From Marinitoga lauensis (lineage in GTDB: Bacteria > Thermotogota > Thermotogae > Petrotogales > Petrotogaceae): 64,000 nt of DNA. Below, piece after piece: positions 10,570 to 21,085 of the stretch (position 1 is its first letter; every line of letters starts with the position of its first letter). The translations under genes and the position numbers were made by a program. The stretch covers positions 186,001 to 250,000 of the forward strand of contig NZ_QHLX01000005.1 in NCBI RefSeq assembly GCF_004135675.1, written 5' to 3'. The notes beneath the pieces are model-generated. The model did not search any database. It saw only the letters and a list, made by a program, of their open reading frames with translations, and was not told where the DNA came from.

Positions 10570-11242
10570 ATGAAGGAATTTTATAGGGTTTAAAAGATGG
10601 TATACCAATATCTATAGGATATATTACAATTGCAATTGCTTTTGGTGTTCTGGTTAAAACAAATGATTACCCATCATATGTGGGTTGGATGATGTCGATT
10701 ATAGTGTTTGCTGGAGCAAGTCAATTTGTTGCAATTGAGATGATAAAAAACGCAACTATTCTTGAAGTTGTGATTACAACATTTTTCTTAAATTTAAGGC
10801 ATATTTTAATGTCATCTTCAATATCAACAAAAATCGAAAAAAATAAAAAAATGTATATGTTAGCTTTTGGTGTTACTGATGAGACATTTTCTGTATCCTA
10901 CTTTAATAATGAAAAAAAAATACCTTTTGATTATCTTCTTGGATTATTTTGATTTCATATTTAGGATGGATTTCCGGAACATTTATTGGATTATTATTTT
11001 CTTCAAATTTTAATACTGCATTAAAAAATAGTATGGGAATTGCGTTATATGCAATGTTTTTAAGCATACTAATCCCTAATCTAAAAAAATCTATCTATAC
11101 GAGTCTAAGTGTTTTAGTATCAATAGTTATATATTTAGTTTTAAAACAATTTATACCAAAATATTTTAGTATTATAATTGTTTCGATTCTTGTATCTTTT
11201 ATTTTTGCTTTTTTTGAAAAAAATGAGGATGATTTAAAATGA
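10570..11242 (+). CDS. azlC: AzlC family branched-chain amino acid permease
   Basis: This is the large subunit of the AzlCD exporter of branched-chain amino acids and analogues. The start MKEFYRG follows GGAGG. Family features are LKDGIPISIGYITIAIAFGVL, FAGASQFVAIEM, TTFFLNLRHILMS and FGVTDETFSV. Two slips (near 10585 and 10948) split it; restored length is about 224 residues with six or so membrane helices. The stop overlaps the start of azlD by four bases. Confidence 0.85.
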
Positions 11243-11538
11243 ATAAATATATTTTAACCATAATACTCATGGGAATAGTTACTTTTATACCAAGAGTTTT
11301 ACCCTTTATTATTTCAGATAAAATTAATTCAAATAGGTTTTTAAAAAGATTTTTTAAGTATATTCCATATACCATTTTAGGAATGTTAATTATTCCGGAT
11401 ATTTTTTATTCTACAGGTAGTTTTATCACGGGAACAATAGGTTTTTTTGTAGCTCTTATTTTGTCATTTATGAATTTAAATTCGATAATCGTAATTTTTG
11501 CCGCAGTTCTAATTGTTTATATTTTAAATTTAAATTAA
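11239..11538 (+). CDS. azlD: AzlD family small permease subunit
   Basis: A membrane protein of 99 residues with four helices, the partner of AzlC in branched-chain amino acid export. It contains the family pattern GIVTFIPRVLPFII near the N-terminus and RFLKRFFKYIPYTILGMLIIPDI in the middle. Intact, and coupled to azlC through an ATGA overlap. Confidence 0.85.
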   Translation: MNKYILTIILMGIVTFIPRVLPFIISDKINSNRFLKRFFKYIPYTILGMLIIPDIFYSTGSFITGTIGFFVALILSFMNLNSIIVIFAAVLIVYILNLN

Positions 11539-11562
11539 GGGCATAGAACTCTATGCCCTTAA
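11535..11562 (+). terminator. Terminator of azlCD
   Basis: A perfect 12-bp stem TTAAGGGCATAG/CTATGCCCTTAA with an AACT loop, overlapping the azlD stop. The 180-bp repeat starts four bases later. Confidence 0.75.
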
Positions 11563-11565
11563 TTT

Positions 11566-11745
11566 CAGACTGTTGACAAAATAAAATAAGAAAAAATAAT
11601 ATGAGCGAATCCTAAACATTTCGCGGAGCGAAAGGGGTAATGTTGTTTTTTATAATAAAATATCCATCCTAACCCTTCGCGAAGCGAAGAGTTTAAGAAT
11701 TTTCACCGGATGAGCGAATATTATTTGATTATTTTATTTTATACT
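11566..11745 (+). repeat. 180-bp repeat element, copy 1
   Basis: An intergenic element found again in reverse complement at 33482-33660. By my reading the copies differ at only a few positions (T/C near the left end, an AAAAAA/AAAG change with one indel, A/G at the right end). The ends are imperfect inverted repeats built on ACAAAATAAAATAA with GCGAATCC or GCTCATCC inside. Two internal palindromes, TTCGCGGAGCGAA and CTTCGCGAAGCGAAG, are GC-rich in an otherwise AT-rich element. It encodes nothing. This looks like a non-autonomous MITE-like or REP-like element. Its right end supplies the stop codon of the neighbouring minus-strand gene. Confidence 0.85.
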
Positions 11746-13915
11746 AATAGAAAAAATATGCATTGTAGGCTTTTTAGGTAGGTAAATATATTTAATAGAT
11801 TTATTCTTTAATTTAAAGGTATTTAAATATATTTTTGGATTAAGATTTTCTTTAATTCCCATACCATTATATCGATACACTGTATTTAAAACAACCTCTT
11901 CTCCAAAAATAGGATTTTGACACCAATCTGAATAGGACCATTCATTTTCATCAATTGTTCCATCTGTATATTCAATAATAAACTTTTCTTTATAACTTCC
12001 ATGTTCTGATGAACCTAAAATATATAATTTTTCCCCTATAATATTATTAAATTCAATTTTTTGACCTGAACATATCAGATTATCATTACCTTCAATATTA
12101 ACCTTAAATGGAATACCATTATATTCTAAAATTCCTTTGGTTAGATACTTTTCTATTTCTTCTGCAGGATATTTTGCACCAAATACACCATCAGGATTAT
12201 CAAAATTTCCTTCTTTTCTTTTAGAAAATGTAGTAATTCCATCATTATTAAAATATGGAATTAAATCTAAAATTTTATAACTATTTAATATTTCCATTTG
12301 TGGTTTAATATCAACTATATTCTTTGTTTCAGGATTTTTTCTTCATATTTAATGCTACTTATTCCATCTTCTTTTATTAAAAAATAATCGTTTTTATATC
12401 TTACAATATATGAATATTTTTGTGGGATTAGCAATATTTGGTCAAGATATAAAGTTTCGTTATTTTCTGGGGTAATTGATATTGTCAATTTTCCTTTTTC
12501 CAATTTTATGGGTATAAATATTTCATTTGTCGTTAGTTTGTTTCTTCCAGAATACACTTTTATTTTTGAATGCGGAATTTTACCCATTAAATATATATAA
12601 TAATCTCCTGAAAAATCTATTCTGGATTTTAAAGCTATTTTTTCATTTGTTTTTATTCTAATATTTCCGGTATTATCTAATTCAAAATAATAAATTCCTG
12701 AATCCATTTTTTCGGCTTCTAATAATTGAGCTTTATTTCCGCCTATAGTTTTTGAGTAATAAAATTTTTGATATTTTAAAGGTAAATTATTTAATCTAAC
12801 TATTGATAATAATGCTGAAATTGTAGACTCAGCCCGGCATTTTGATTTACATAGACTGAATGCATTCCATCGTATCCTTCACCATTTTTTCCTAACATTG
12901 GAAAATTCAACTGATTATTTCCAGCAAAAAAGACCCAAATAAATATGCTTTTATTGCATAAATATCTTTTTGAGTTATTTCATATAATTTAGATAATGTT
13001 GATATTATTGTTTCTAAACCATAAGATAAATATGGATATCTTTTTATATAATCTTTAATTTCATAAACGGGACCTATAGATAATAATAGATCATAAAACT
13101 TCACATATTTTTCTACAGCTTTTAAGTAATTTTTATTTTTAGTAATTTTATATGCTTCAATTAATGCCTCACCTTGGCGAGAACCCATGAATGCCATAAA
13201 AATTGTTCTTTATTTCCTTCGTTAAATACACCAGCAAAAGGTCCTTTATTAATTTGAAATTTTATGATTGCTTTAGATAACAAATTTATATAATCTAAAT
13301 CTCTTTTATTTTTTGAATACTCATAATATTTGATTAATCCTAATAAAAAAATTGATGTAACATCTGTCCCTTTGTTTAACAAATAATTAGAATCTAAATT
13401 TTTGATTAATACAGTTTTTGCTTTTTTAGCGGATTTAATCAGTTTTTCGTTTAATTCCTTATCCGGAAAAATATTTATAGCATTGCTTATTGCCCAAAAG
13501 GCTCTTGCTGCCCACCAACTTCCAGACTTTCTGCTGGTAATACCATATTTGTTAATTTCTCCATTTTCAAAAATAAAATTATAAAAATCACCATCTGTAT
13601 CTTGCATATTCATAACAAAATTCAAAGCTTCTTTAGCGCGAATATAATAAAATTCCTTTTTTTCATGTTTATATAATTCTGTATACAAAATAGCAACTCT
13701 TGATACATCGTCAACACAAGTAACTCCTTCCCTGGAGCGCTTTTATGTATAAATTTATCTCCATATTTATCAGCATAAATCCAATATCCTATTACTTTTT
13801 TATTTCCTATTTTAAAATTGTCTCTTAAAAATTCGAGATGATTAAAGTTTATATCAATAGGAAACATATAGATTGCTAAAGAAATTATAAATACTAAAAT
13901 TGAATTTTTTTTCAT
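11734..13915 (-). CDS. Secreted six-hairpin glycosidase-like protein (several frame slips)
   Basis: An exported protein of about 725 residues in five frame pieces. It starts MKKNSILVFIISLAIYMF (signal peptide) after GGAGGG. The first half has the repeated helix-hairpin pattern of (alpha/alpha)6 glycosidase-like enzymes: VTCVDDVSR (restored), ALNFVMNMQDTDGDFYNF, SGSWWAARAFWAISNA, GSRQGEALIEAY and YPYLSYGLETI. A beta-rich middle (IYYFELDNTGNIRIKT) looks like a carbohydrate-binding module. No catalytic pair can be assigned. The last codons lie inside repeat copy 1. It is the second gene leaving the LacI operator leftwards, so it probably handles the same polysaccharide as the GH130 operon. Broad fold call only. 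Confidence 0.6.
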
Positions 13916-13931
13916 ATAATCCCTCCAAAAA

Positions 13932-13957
13932 AAGGGCACATATTGAAATGCGCCCTT
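13932..13957 (-). terminator. Hairpin between the two secreted-protein genes
   Basis: Read leftwards, an AAGGGCGCAT/ATGTGCCCTT stem (one G-T pair) is followed by a T tract of five to six bases, between the stop of the upstream gene and the ribosome site of the next. Likely a partial terminator that lowers expression of the second gene. Confidence 0.65.
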
Positions 13958-13971
13958 ATATTTATCTTTAA

Positions 13972-15320
13972 TTATTCTTCTACAATATGAATTCCTTGAA
14001 TTTCAGCTGTTCTTTTTTCCAAGAAATCTATTGCTTCATTAGTATCTCTTGATTGGAAAATTGAATAATATCTATTATATTTTACTACATCGCCTGCTTT
14101 AAACTTTGCCATCCAATATTTCCCAACATTTTCTTCTGAATAGGGCGGAAAAATACCTTTTGTAGCTTCGTAATTATCCATTTCTCCAGGTAACCATCTA
14201 AAAATACCATCTCTAAATTCTCTGCTTTCATAGAACCAAAAATCATGGAATACAAAATCTTTCAAATCAGAGTACAGTATAGGCTTTTCAGGAAGAATTT
14301 CAGCTGCTCCAATTCCAAATTTAGGAGAAAAATTTGCTCTCCAATTTTCTTCAGAAACAAATGCATAAGTAGCTCCCCACCATAAAGGTTTCATAGAATC
14401 TATTGCAGAAAATTCTATATATGGTTTTCCGTTAACATATTTTACAGCATTTCTTTGTGTCCAGTAATCTAAAGGTGAACTATTTAATTGTTCAGCCCAT
14501 ACCATTCTTCTAAACATAGGTAAGATATGTAAAGCGTTATCATCGATACTTGTAATAGGTGCAGTTGCCATAACCTGTAATTTCATTATATCAACATAAT
14601 TAGTAAATGAAAATGTGTTTTCTACTAATACATCGCCTGTTTTAAAAATATGAGTAACTATATGTTGATTTAAACCAGGTAATAATTTTGAATATAAATC
14701 AGCAATTACAGTAACAGCAACAGGCCAGCATTTAACACACGTACTTTTTCTATTTCTAAACCTGATGATGTCATTTCTACATGTTTGCCTAATTTTCCAT
14801 CTACATAAAATGTACTTCCAGACCAACCTGCTATTCTTGCAGTTCCCAATTCGTTGTATATTGTTCCTTTAATATCTTTATATCTAACAAAATTTGCTAA
14901 TCCGTATTTATTTACCTTGATGTCAAAATCTTTAGATGTAACTAGATATTCGTCATTATCTTTTTCTATTGAAAAATAAGGTTTGAATGTCATTAAATCC
15001 ATATTAGAATCATCAGAAATGATTATTTTTGCATCTTTTTTAAAGGTAAATAATAAAACATCTTGAGAAGATATTCTTTTATTATTATCCATATCATCTA
15101 TTTGATATGGTAAATAATTCCCATTTTCATCTACAACTCTAATGGAATACCAATTAGCTTCAAAATCATCACCAATAATATCAAGAATTTTTGAAAAAGA
15201 AATTGAATAGGGTACATCTAACCACGTCATTTGGTCTGTTTTGACCTCAATAACTTTTTCTCCAGCTAAAACAAAAATAGATAACGACATTAATAAAACA
15301 ATTAAAAAAACTTTTCTCAT
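13972..15320 (-). CDS. Secreted DUF4861-like protein
   Basis: An exported protein of about 450 residues with signal peptide MRKVFLIVLLMSLSIFVLAG. The N-terminal part (VVDENGNYLPYQIDDMDNN, then DVLLFTFKKDA) resembles the opening of DUF4861-type proteins found in polysaccharide-use loci, and the second half is beta-rich with many Trp and Tyr (KPLWWGATYAF, DFWFYESREFRDGIF). One slip near 14725 splits it. It is the first gene transcribed leftwards from the LacI operator and promoter at 15347-15398, opposite lacI. Probably binds or alters a plant or algal polysaccharide outside the cell. The DUF match is by resemblance only. Confidence 0.55.
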
Positions 15321-15346
15321 AGTATTTTCCTCCCTTTTGTAAATTT

Positions 15347-15364
15347 AGGTTAAGCGCTTACTCT
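15347..15364. promoter_or_regulatory. LacI-family operator 1a
   Basis: AGGTTAAGCGCTTACTCT with the palindromic core TAAGCGCTTA. The same sequence recurs before lacI at 15634-15651. Here it lies just downstream of the -10 box of the leftward promoter, where a bound repressor would block initiation. Confidence 0.85.
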
Positions 15365-15369
15365 ATATC

Positions 15370-15398
15370 ATTATATACTATAATAGTTTTTGTTCCAA
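15370..15398 (-). promoter_or_regulatory. Sigma-70 type promoter of the secreted-protein genes
   Basis: Read leftwards: TTGGAA (15398-15393), 17-base spacer, TATAAT (15375-15370), then the operator. Confidence 0.7.
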
Positions 15399-15633
15399 AC
15401 CATTTGAAAGACATTTATGAGTAATTATGACCAAAAAAGATTAAAAAATCATCATTACTAGTAAATTTCTTTTATTTTTATAAAATGAATATTAAATTAA
15501 TTGTTTTTAATAATATAAACAAAATGTTAGAAAATAACAGTTATTTTCAAATAAAGTTCAATAAATGGAGTCTTTTAAAGATAACTCTTCTTTTTGAATT
15601 TTTATATTTTATGTATATATGCTATTATTAATT

Positions 15634-15651
15634 AGGTTAAGCGCTTACTCT
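15634..15651. promoter_or_regulatory. LacI-family operator 1b
   Basis: A second AGGTTAAGCGCTTACTCT, identical to operator 1a, thirteen bases before the lacI start and directly upstream of its GAGGTGAT ribosome site. This implies autoregulation and joint control of the GH130 operon. The 270 bases between the two operators hold both promoters and no gene. Confidence 0.85.
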
Positions 15652-15663
15652 AGAGGTGATAAT

Positions 15664-16651
15664 ATGGCAAACATTGAGGATGTTGCAAGATTGGCAGGTA
15701 CATCAATAGCAACAGTATCGAGGGTATTAAATAATAAAGGGAAATTTTCCGAAAAAACAAAAATGAAGGTTTTAAAAGCAGTTGAAGAATTAAATTATAA
15801 ACCTTCAAGTCAGGCAAAACATCTCGCAAAGGTAAAATATGGTTTTAAGATTGGTGTTTTAATTAGTGAAAGAATAAAACATATTTTAGAGAAAAAAAGA
15901 ATGAGTTTGGTGAGATGGATTTTTACTCAACAGTTCTAAAAGGTATATATGATGGAGCAAAAGAAAATAAAGCAGAAACAACTCTGATGACTTTTGAAGA
16001 TTTTAAGAATAAAAGGAAAAAATGTGATGGAATTTTAATAATAGGTTCTGATCCAATTCCAAAAGAGTTTTTAAATTGTGAAATACCTACAGTTTTAGTA
16101 GATAACTATATTGTTGGAGAAAAAATAAATGCTGTGATTTCTAATGGATTTGATGGAGCATATTATGTTATTAATAAAATGATTAAAAGAAATTATAAAA
16201 GAATAATTCATATTCATGGTTCTTTAGAATTTTACGGTTTCAGAAGGAGATTTGAAGGATACGAATTAGCGATGAAAAATAATAATTTGTTACCAATGAC
16301 GTATGAAGTAGCAGAAAATCAGGAGTCTATAAATTATATAATAGATTTAGTTTTGGATAAAAAACCAGAAGTTATTTTTGCATCGAATGATCCTATTGCA
16401 ATAATGGTTTTAAATATTTTAAAGAAGAAAAAAATAAATGTTCCTAAAGATGTACAAATAATAGGATTTGATGATATTGTATTTGCATCTTCAACACAAC
16501 CAGCCCTTTCGACAATTAAAGTATTTAAATATGAGATGGGGAATGTAGCGATTGAAAGAGTAATTGAATTAAGTAATGGTAAAAATTTACATCCATATGT
16601 AACTTCTTTGTTTACTGAATTTATTGAGAGAAAAACCACAAAGGGGTATAG
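15664..16651 (+). CDS. LacI family repressor (mannoside-type locus)
   Basis: A LacI-type repressor of about 328 residues. The helix-turn-helix is at the N-terminus (IEDVARLAGTSIATVSRVLNN) with the hinge VEELNYKPSSQAKHLA. The sugar-binding core follows (CDGILIIGSDPIP, IIHIHGSLEFYGFRRRFEGY, IIGFDDIVFASSTQPALSTI). The start ATG is chosen for GAGGTGATAAT upstream. A slip near 15910 separates the DNA-binding domain from the core. At the 3' end the frame runs into the binding-protein gene; one added G in AAAGGGG gives TKGV-stop, so the fusion is probably false. Operators on both sides of the divergent region are its likely sites. Confidence 0.85.
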
Positions 16652-16655
16652 AAAA

Positions 16656-17908
16656 ATGAAAAAATTTTTTATATTGGCATTTGTTTTTTTATTGATAATT
16701 TCTGTTTTTGCAAAAACAAAAATAGTTTTTTGGACAGCTCCAAATCCTAATCAAGAAGCATACTGGAAAAAATTAGTAGCGGAATACGAAAAATTGAATC
16801 CAGATATTGATATTGAATGGACGACAATACCTGCAGCAGGAAGCTCTGAAGAAGCAATATTAAGTGCAATAGCTTCAGGGAGAACACCGGATATTTGTAC
16901 AAATATCTTTTCTGGTTTTGCTGCACAGTTAATTGAGTTAGATCAATTAGTTGAATTAAATAAATTACCTGGATTTAATGATTTAATTGCATCAAGAAAG
17001 ATGGAAAGTATTATTAAAGGCTGGAATTTTATGGGAAAAACATATGTTTTACCAATTTATTCAAATCCAATATTAATGTGGTGGAGAAAGGATATTCTAG
17101 AAAAGTACGGGTGGGAAAAACCGCCAAGAACATATTCGGAAATTTATGAACTTTCAAAACAATTCGTTATACCAAATAAAAAATATACAATGAGAGTTGT
17201 TGCTGGAAGAAATTGGTGGGATAGATGGTTTGATTATATTACATATTATTATGCTGCAAGTGAGGGAAAACCTTATATTGATTTGAAAAAGTATAGAGCT
17301 ATATATAATAATGATGCTGGAATTAAAGTTGCAAAATTTTTTGAAACAATGTTTAAAAACAAATGGACAGCTGTCGATTTAGGGAATGCACCATTATATA
17401 ATGGAGTAATATTAGGTAGTTTGAAAGGACCTTGGGAAATACCTTATGCGGAAAAACAATTTCCAGAAGTTTTAAAAATATAGAAATTACTCCTCCGGTA
17501 GTTCCAGATAATTATCCTGAAAATAAACCAATATATACATTTGCAGATACTAAAGGATTAGTTATATTCAAAAGCTCAAAAGTTCAAAAAGAAGCATGGG
17601 ATTTTGTAAAATGGGTATTTTCTAATCCTGAAAACGATAAATTATGGTTAGAAATGACAAAAATGCCTCCAGCAAGGTCAGACCTTCTTACAAATAATTT
17701 ATTTAAAGAATTTTTTGATAAAAATCCATTAGCAGCACAATATGCAAAATATGTTGGATATGCTGTACCTCCAGCATTGATATCAAAAACAGTTGACGTT
17801 CAGGATGAAATGACGGTAAGTTTGATAGAGCCACTTATGTATGGTAAAGCGGATGCAGAAACAGCAGTTAAAAATTCTGTAAAAAAGATTAATAGAATAA
17901 TATGGTGA
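16656..17908 (+). CDS. Sugar ABC transporter substrate-binding protein
   Basis: A family 1 extracellular solute-binding protein of about 417 residues. The signal peptide is MKKFFILAFVFLLIISVFA. The mature part starts KTKIVFWTAPNPNQEAYWKKLV and continues with IASGRTPDICTNIFSGFAAQLIELD. The second lobe (KGLVIFKSSKVQKEAWDFVKWVF) is typical. One slip near 17470-17480 splits it. Sitting between its LacI regulator and two permeases, and before GH130, it probably binds beta-mannosides or a related oligosaccharide. Confidence 0.85.
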
Positions 17909-17912
17909 TTGT

Positions 17913-18790
17913 ATGGTTACAAAAATGAGAAAGAGAGAAGCCCGAAAAGGGCTTCTTATATCCTCCACATATTTGGTTTATGCAGCTATATTTTGGAGTA
18001 TCCATTTATATGGCTGGTAATTTTAGCATTTTCCAGGTGGAGATATGTTGGGAAACCTCAATTTGCAGGATTTCGAAATTTTTTAAGAGTATTATATGAT
18101 CCAATATTTTGGAAATCTTTTTTTAATGTATTAAATTTTTTAATGTATTATATTCCTATAGTTTTGATATTTTCGCTATTATTCGCATTAGCCTTAAGTA
18201 AATTAAAATATGGAAAAACTTTTGTAGCATTGTCTTTTTTAGTTGCAAATGTTTCGTCTGGTGTAGCATATTCTATAATGTTTTCCAAATTGTTTGCAGA
18301 AAATGGTCCGTTAAATCAATTAACTTATGCTTTGTTCAACACTACTATTCCGTGGTTTACAAGTCCTCAATTAGCAATGTTTTCTATTTCATTAATTGTT
18401 GTATGGAAATTTATAGGATATTATGGTTTAATTTTATATGCTGGTATAATAAATATTCCCAAGAGTATATATGAAGCAGCTGAATTAGATGGTGCTAATA
18501 AATATGTGAAATTTTTTAAAATAACATTGCCACTATTAAATCCGTCTATAATTATGGTTCTTGTGTTTGCAATTTCACTGTCTTTTGGAATATTTACAGA
18601 ACCATATATGATTACCGGTGGAGGTCCAATGAGAAGTACATTAATGCCAATGATGGTTATGTATACATCTGCATTTCAAAAATTAGATCCAACTTATGCA
18701 GCAACGATGTCTGTATTTACAGCACTATTCAGCTTTGGGATTATATGGATAACCAGAAAATTATTGGAAAGAGAAGTGGAGATAGTATGA
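17913..18790 (+). CDS. Sugar ABC transporter permease (MalF-type)
   Basis: The first membrane subunit, about 293 residues with six helices. The start MVTKMRKREARKGLL is in a different frame from the rest; a slip near 18000 joins it to PFIWLVILAFSRW. The ATPase-contact loop is YEAAELDGANKYVKFFKITLPLL. The stop overlaps the second permease by ATGA. No ATPase gene is present, so a shared MsmK-type ATPase encoded elsewhere is expected. Confidence 0.85.
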
Positions 18791-19604
18791 AAAAACTAAG
18801 TAGTATTATTTTTCATATAATAATGTTTAGTCTAGCTCTTTTATGGTTATATCCATATATATGGTTATTTATGGCTTCTTTAAAGCCATCTAATGAAATA
18901 TATACAAGATTTTGGCCGACACATTTCACATTAGAACATTTTAAGTTTATTCTTGAAAGCGCTGAAAAAATGCAAAGACCATTTATTAGAGCATTTTTCA
19001 ATAGCTTATTTATTTCTATAACTGTAACCGGATCTGTTGTTTTAACTTCATCTATAATATCATATGCTTTAGCCAAACTTCGATTCAAAGGGAGAAATAA
19101 AATTTTTAATTTTTTAATATTTCAAATGGTTTTTCCTGGATTTATGTTTACTATTCCATTATATATATTAATAAGGAATTTGGGACTATTAAATACATAT
19201 TCTGCATTAATATTACCCAGCATTATGAGTGGGTGGGTATTTTTATGATTACGCAAAGTTATAAGGGAACACCAAATGATTATATTGAAGCAGCTAAAAT
19301 GGATGGAGCGACGGATTTATGGATAATTTTTAAAATAATGATACCATTAAATAAATCTGCTATTTCAATAGTTTCTTTATTTACTTTTATAGGAATATGG
19401 GATAATTTCATGTGGCCACTTATTGTCATGAAAGATTATAATAAAATGCCTTTATCGGTTTTATTAGCGAGTTTTAATCATGAATATGGTGCATATATTG
19501 GACCAATATTAGCTGGGTCTGTTATACAAACCATTCCTATGGTTATCTTGTTTTTAATCTTTAGAAAGTATTTCTTACAAGGTATTTCAATAACATTAAA
19601 GTGA
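18787..19604 (+). CDS. Sugar ABC transporter permease (MalG-type)
   Basis: The second membrane subunit, about 272 residues with six helices. Start MKKLSSIIFHII. The MalG-type core includes IISYALAKLRFKGRN and the loop YIEAAKMDGATDLWIIFKIMIPL, and the C-terminus ends in YFLQGISITLK. One slip near 19240 (G run in GGGTGGG) splits it. Works with the permease just upstream and the binding protein at 16656. Confidence 0.85.
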
Positions 19605-19614
19605 GGTGTTTAAG

Positions 19615-20499
19615 TTGGAATTAAAATTAAAAAGACATCCTTTAAATCCTCTATTTTCACCAAATCCAAATCATTTGTGGGAATCAAGATTTGTGTTTAA
19701 TCCTGCAGTGGTATATGATGGAGAATTGTTCCATATGTTATATAGAGCACAAGGAGAAGACATGGTATCAAGAATTGGATATGCTGTAAGCACCGATGGT
19801 ATCCATTTTAATAGAATGGAAAATCCTATTTTTGAACCAGAAGATATAACAGAAATGTATGGAGTTGAAGATCCAAGGCTAACATATATTAATGGAAAAT
19901 ATTATATGTGTTATACAGCATATTCACCAACAAATATAAGTGTTGCGTTAGCTTCTACAACAAAATTCTTTACATGGGAACGACATGGAATAGTTTTGCC
20001 TGAATCTCCAAATAAAGATGCTGCTATACTACCAGAAAAAATAAATGGAAAATATGTAATGTTTCATAGATTAGAGCCAGATATATGGTTAGCTTTTTCT
20101 GATGATTTAATTCATTGGGGAGATTATGTAAGTATTGCTAAACCACGAGAAGGTTATTGGGATGATGTAAAAATAGGTATTGCTGGACCACCATTAAAAA
20201 CGGAATATGGTTGGTTATTACTTTATCACGGTGTTCAAAATGGCCCCAGATTTACATATAGACTTGGTTTTATGCTATTAGATCTAAATGATCCTTCAAA
20301 AGTTTTAAAAAGAAGTGAAAAACCAATACTGGAACCTGAAGAACCCTGGGAAAAATTTGGCGGAGTTCCAATGGTAGTATTTTCTGATGCTATGATTGAA
20401 TATAAAGATCAATATTATATTTATTATGGAGCTGCTGATAATTATATTGCTTTAGCTACAATATCAAAAGATGAAGTTTATAAATGGATAACTGAATAA
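19615..20499 (+). CDS. GH130 family beta-mannoside phosphorylase
   Basis: A cytoplasmic glycoside phosphorylase of about 294 residues, intact. GH130 enzymes split beta-mannosides with phosphate to give mannose 1-phosphate. Five-bladed propeller motifs are visible: LKRHPLNPLFSP, VFNPAVVYDG, MLYRAQGEDMVSRIGYAVS, the catalytic-Asp segment GVEDPRLTYING, AAILPEKINGKYVMFHR and GPPLKTEYGWLLLYHG. A GTG at 19606 is possible, but it overlaps the GAGGTG ribosome site, so I choose the TTG at 19615 (ELKLKRHP). It is the last gene of the LacI-controlled operon. Subfamily and chain length of the substrate cannot be told from the sequence alone. Confidence 0.85.
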   Translation: MELKLKRHPLNPLFSPNPNHLWESRFVFNPAVVYDGELFHMLYRAQGEDMVSRIGYAVSTDGIHFNRMENPIFEPEDITEMYGVEDPRLTYINGKYYMCYTAYSPTNISVALASTTKFFTWERHGIVLPESPNKDAAILPEKINGKYVMFHRLEPDIWLAFSDDLIHWGDYVSIAKPREGYWDDVKIGIAGPPLKTEYGWLLLYHGVQNGPRFTYRLGFMLLDLNDPSKVLKRSEKPILEPEEPWEKFGGVPMVVFSDAMIEYKDQYYIYYGAADNYIALATISKDEVYKWITE

Positions 20500-20501
20500 T
20501 C

Positions 20502-20537
20502 AATAAATCAAGGTCCTATTTAGGACCTTGATTTATT
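20502..20537. terminator. Bidirectional terminator between GH130 and ribE
   Basis: A perfect 15-bp stem AATAAATCAAGGTCC/GGACCTTGATTTATT with a six-base loop. It contains the ribE stop codon and follows the GH130 stop, so it serves both converging operons. Confidence 0.85.
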
Positions 20538-21085
20538 ATATTCTTGAGATATTTTGCTATAACATCTATTTCATAATTAACCAGATCATTCATTTTTAAA
20601 TATTTTAGATTAGTATTTTTATATGTATGATCAATCACCTGTATTTCAAAGGAATCTAAATCTTTTTTTGCAATAGTTAAACTTATCCCATTTAGTGAAA
20701 TAGAACCTTTCTCGATAATAGCCCATTTTTCATCTGGAAATTTAAATTTCATCCAGTAAGTATTATGAGATTTTCTGATATTTAGAAATTTTATTACACC
20801 ATCAACATGACCAGATACTATATGACCCCCAAGAAAATCAGAAACACGTAATGCCCTTTCAAGATTGACGATTTTATAATTATAATATTTTAAATTTGTT
20901 TTACTTAAAGTTTCTTCTCCCATTGAAAAAAATAACTTATTATTTTCTATTTTTTCTACAGTTAAACATACTCCATTGATTGCTATACTCTCACCCAGAT
21001 CTACATTTTCAAAAACATTATCAATAATTATATTATTATTTTTAAGTATCATTTTTGACATCTTTTGAATTATTCCTGTAAACAT
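20516..21085 (-). CDS. ribE: Riboflavin synthase, alpha chain
   Basis: Converts two molecules of 6,7-dimethyl-8-ribityllumazine to riboflavin. It has 189 residues and two lumazine-binding repeats, each with its own motif set: MFTGIIQ at the start, SIAINGVCLTVE in repeat 1, and HIVSGHVDGV and SLNGISLTI in repeat 2. The start MFTGII is the family's usual one; the frame is open five codons further upstream. Its first bases overlap the end of ribD. Last gene of the FMN-riboswitch operon. Confidence 0.93.
   Translation of the reverse strand: MFTGIIQKMSKMILKNNNIIIDNVFENVDLGESIAINGVCLTVEKIENNKLFFSMGEETLSKTNLKYYNYKIVNLERALRVSDFLGGHIVSGHVDGVIKFLNIRKSHNTYWMKFKFPDEKWAIIEKGSISLNGISLTIAKKDLDSFEIQVIDHTYKNTNLKYLKMNDLVNYEIDVIAKYLKNIINQGPK

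Noticed and set aside
15915-17483. A LacI/solute-binding-protein fusion
   Set aside because: A cytoplasmic repressor cannot share a chain with a protein starting with a signal peptide. One added G in AAAGGGG gives the LacI stop.
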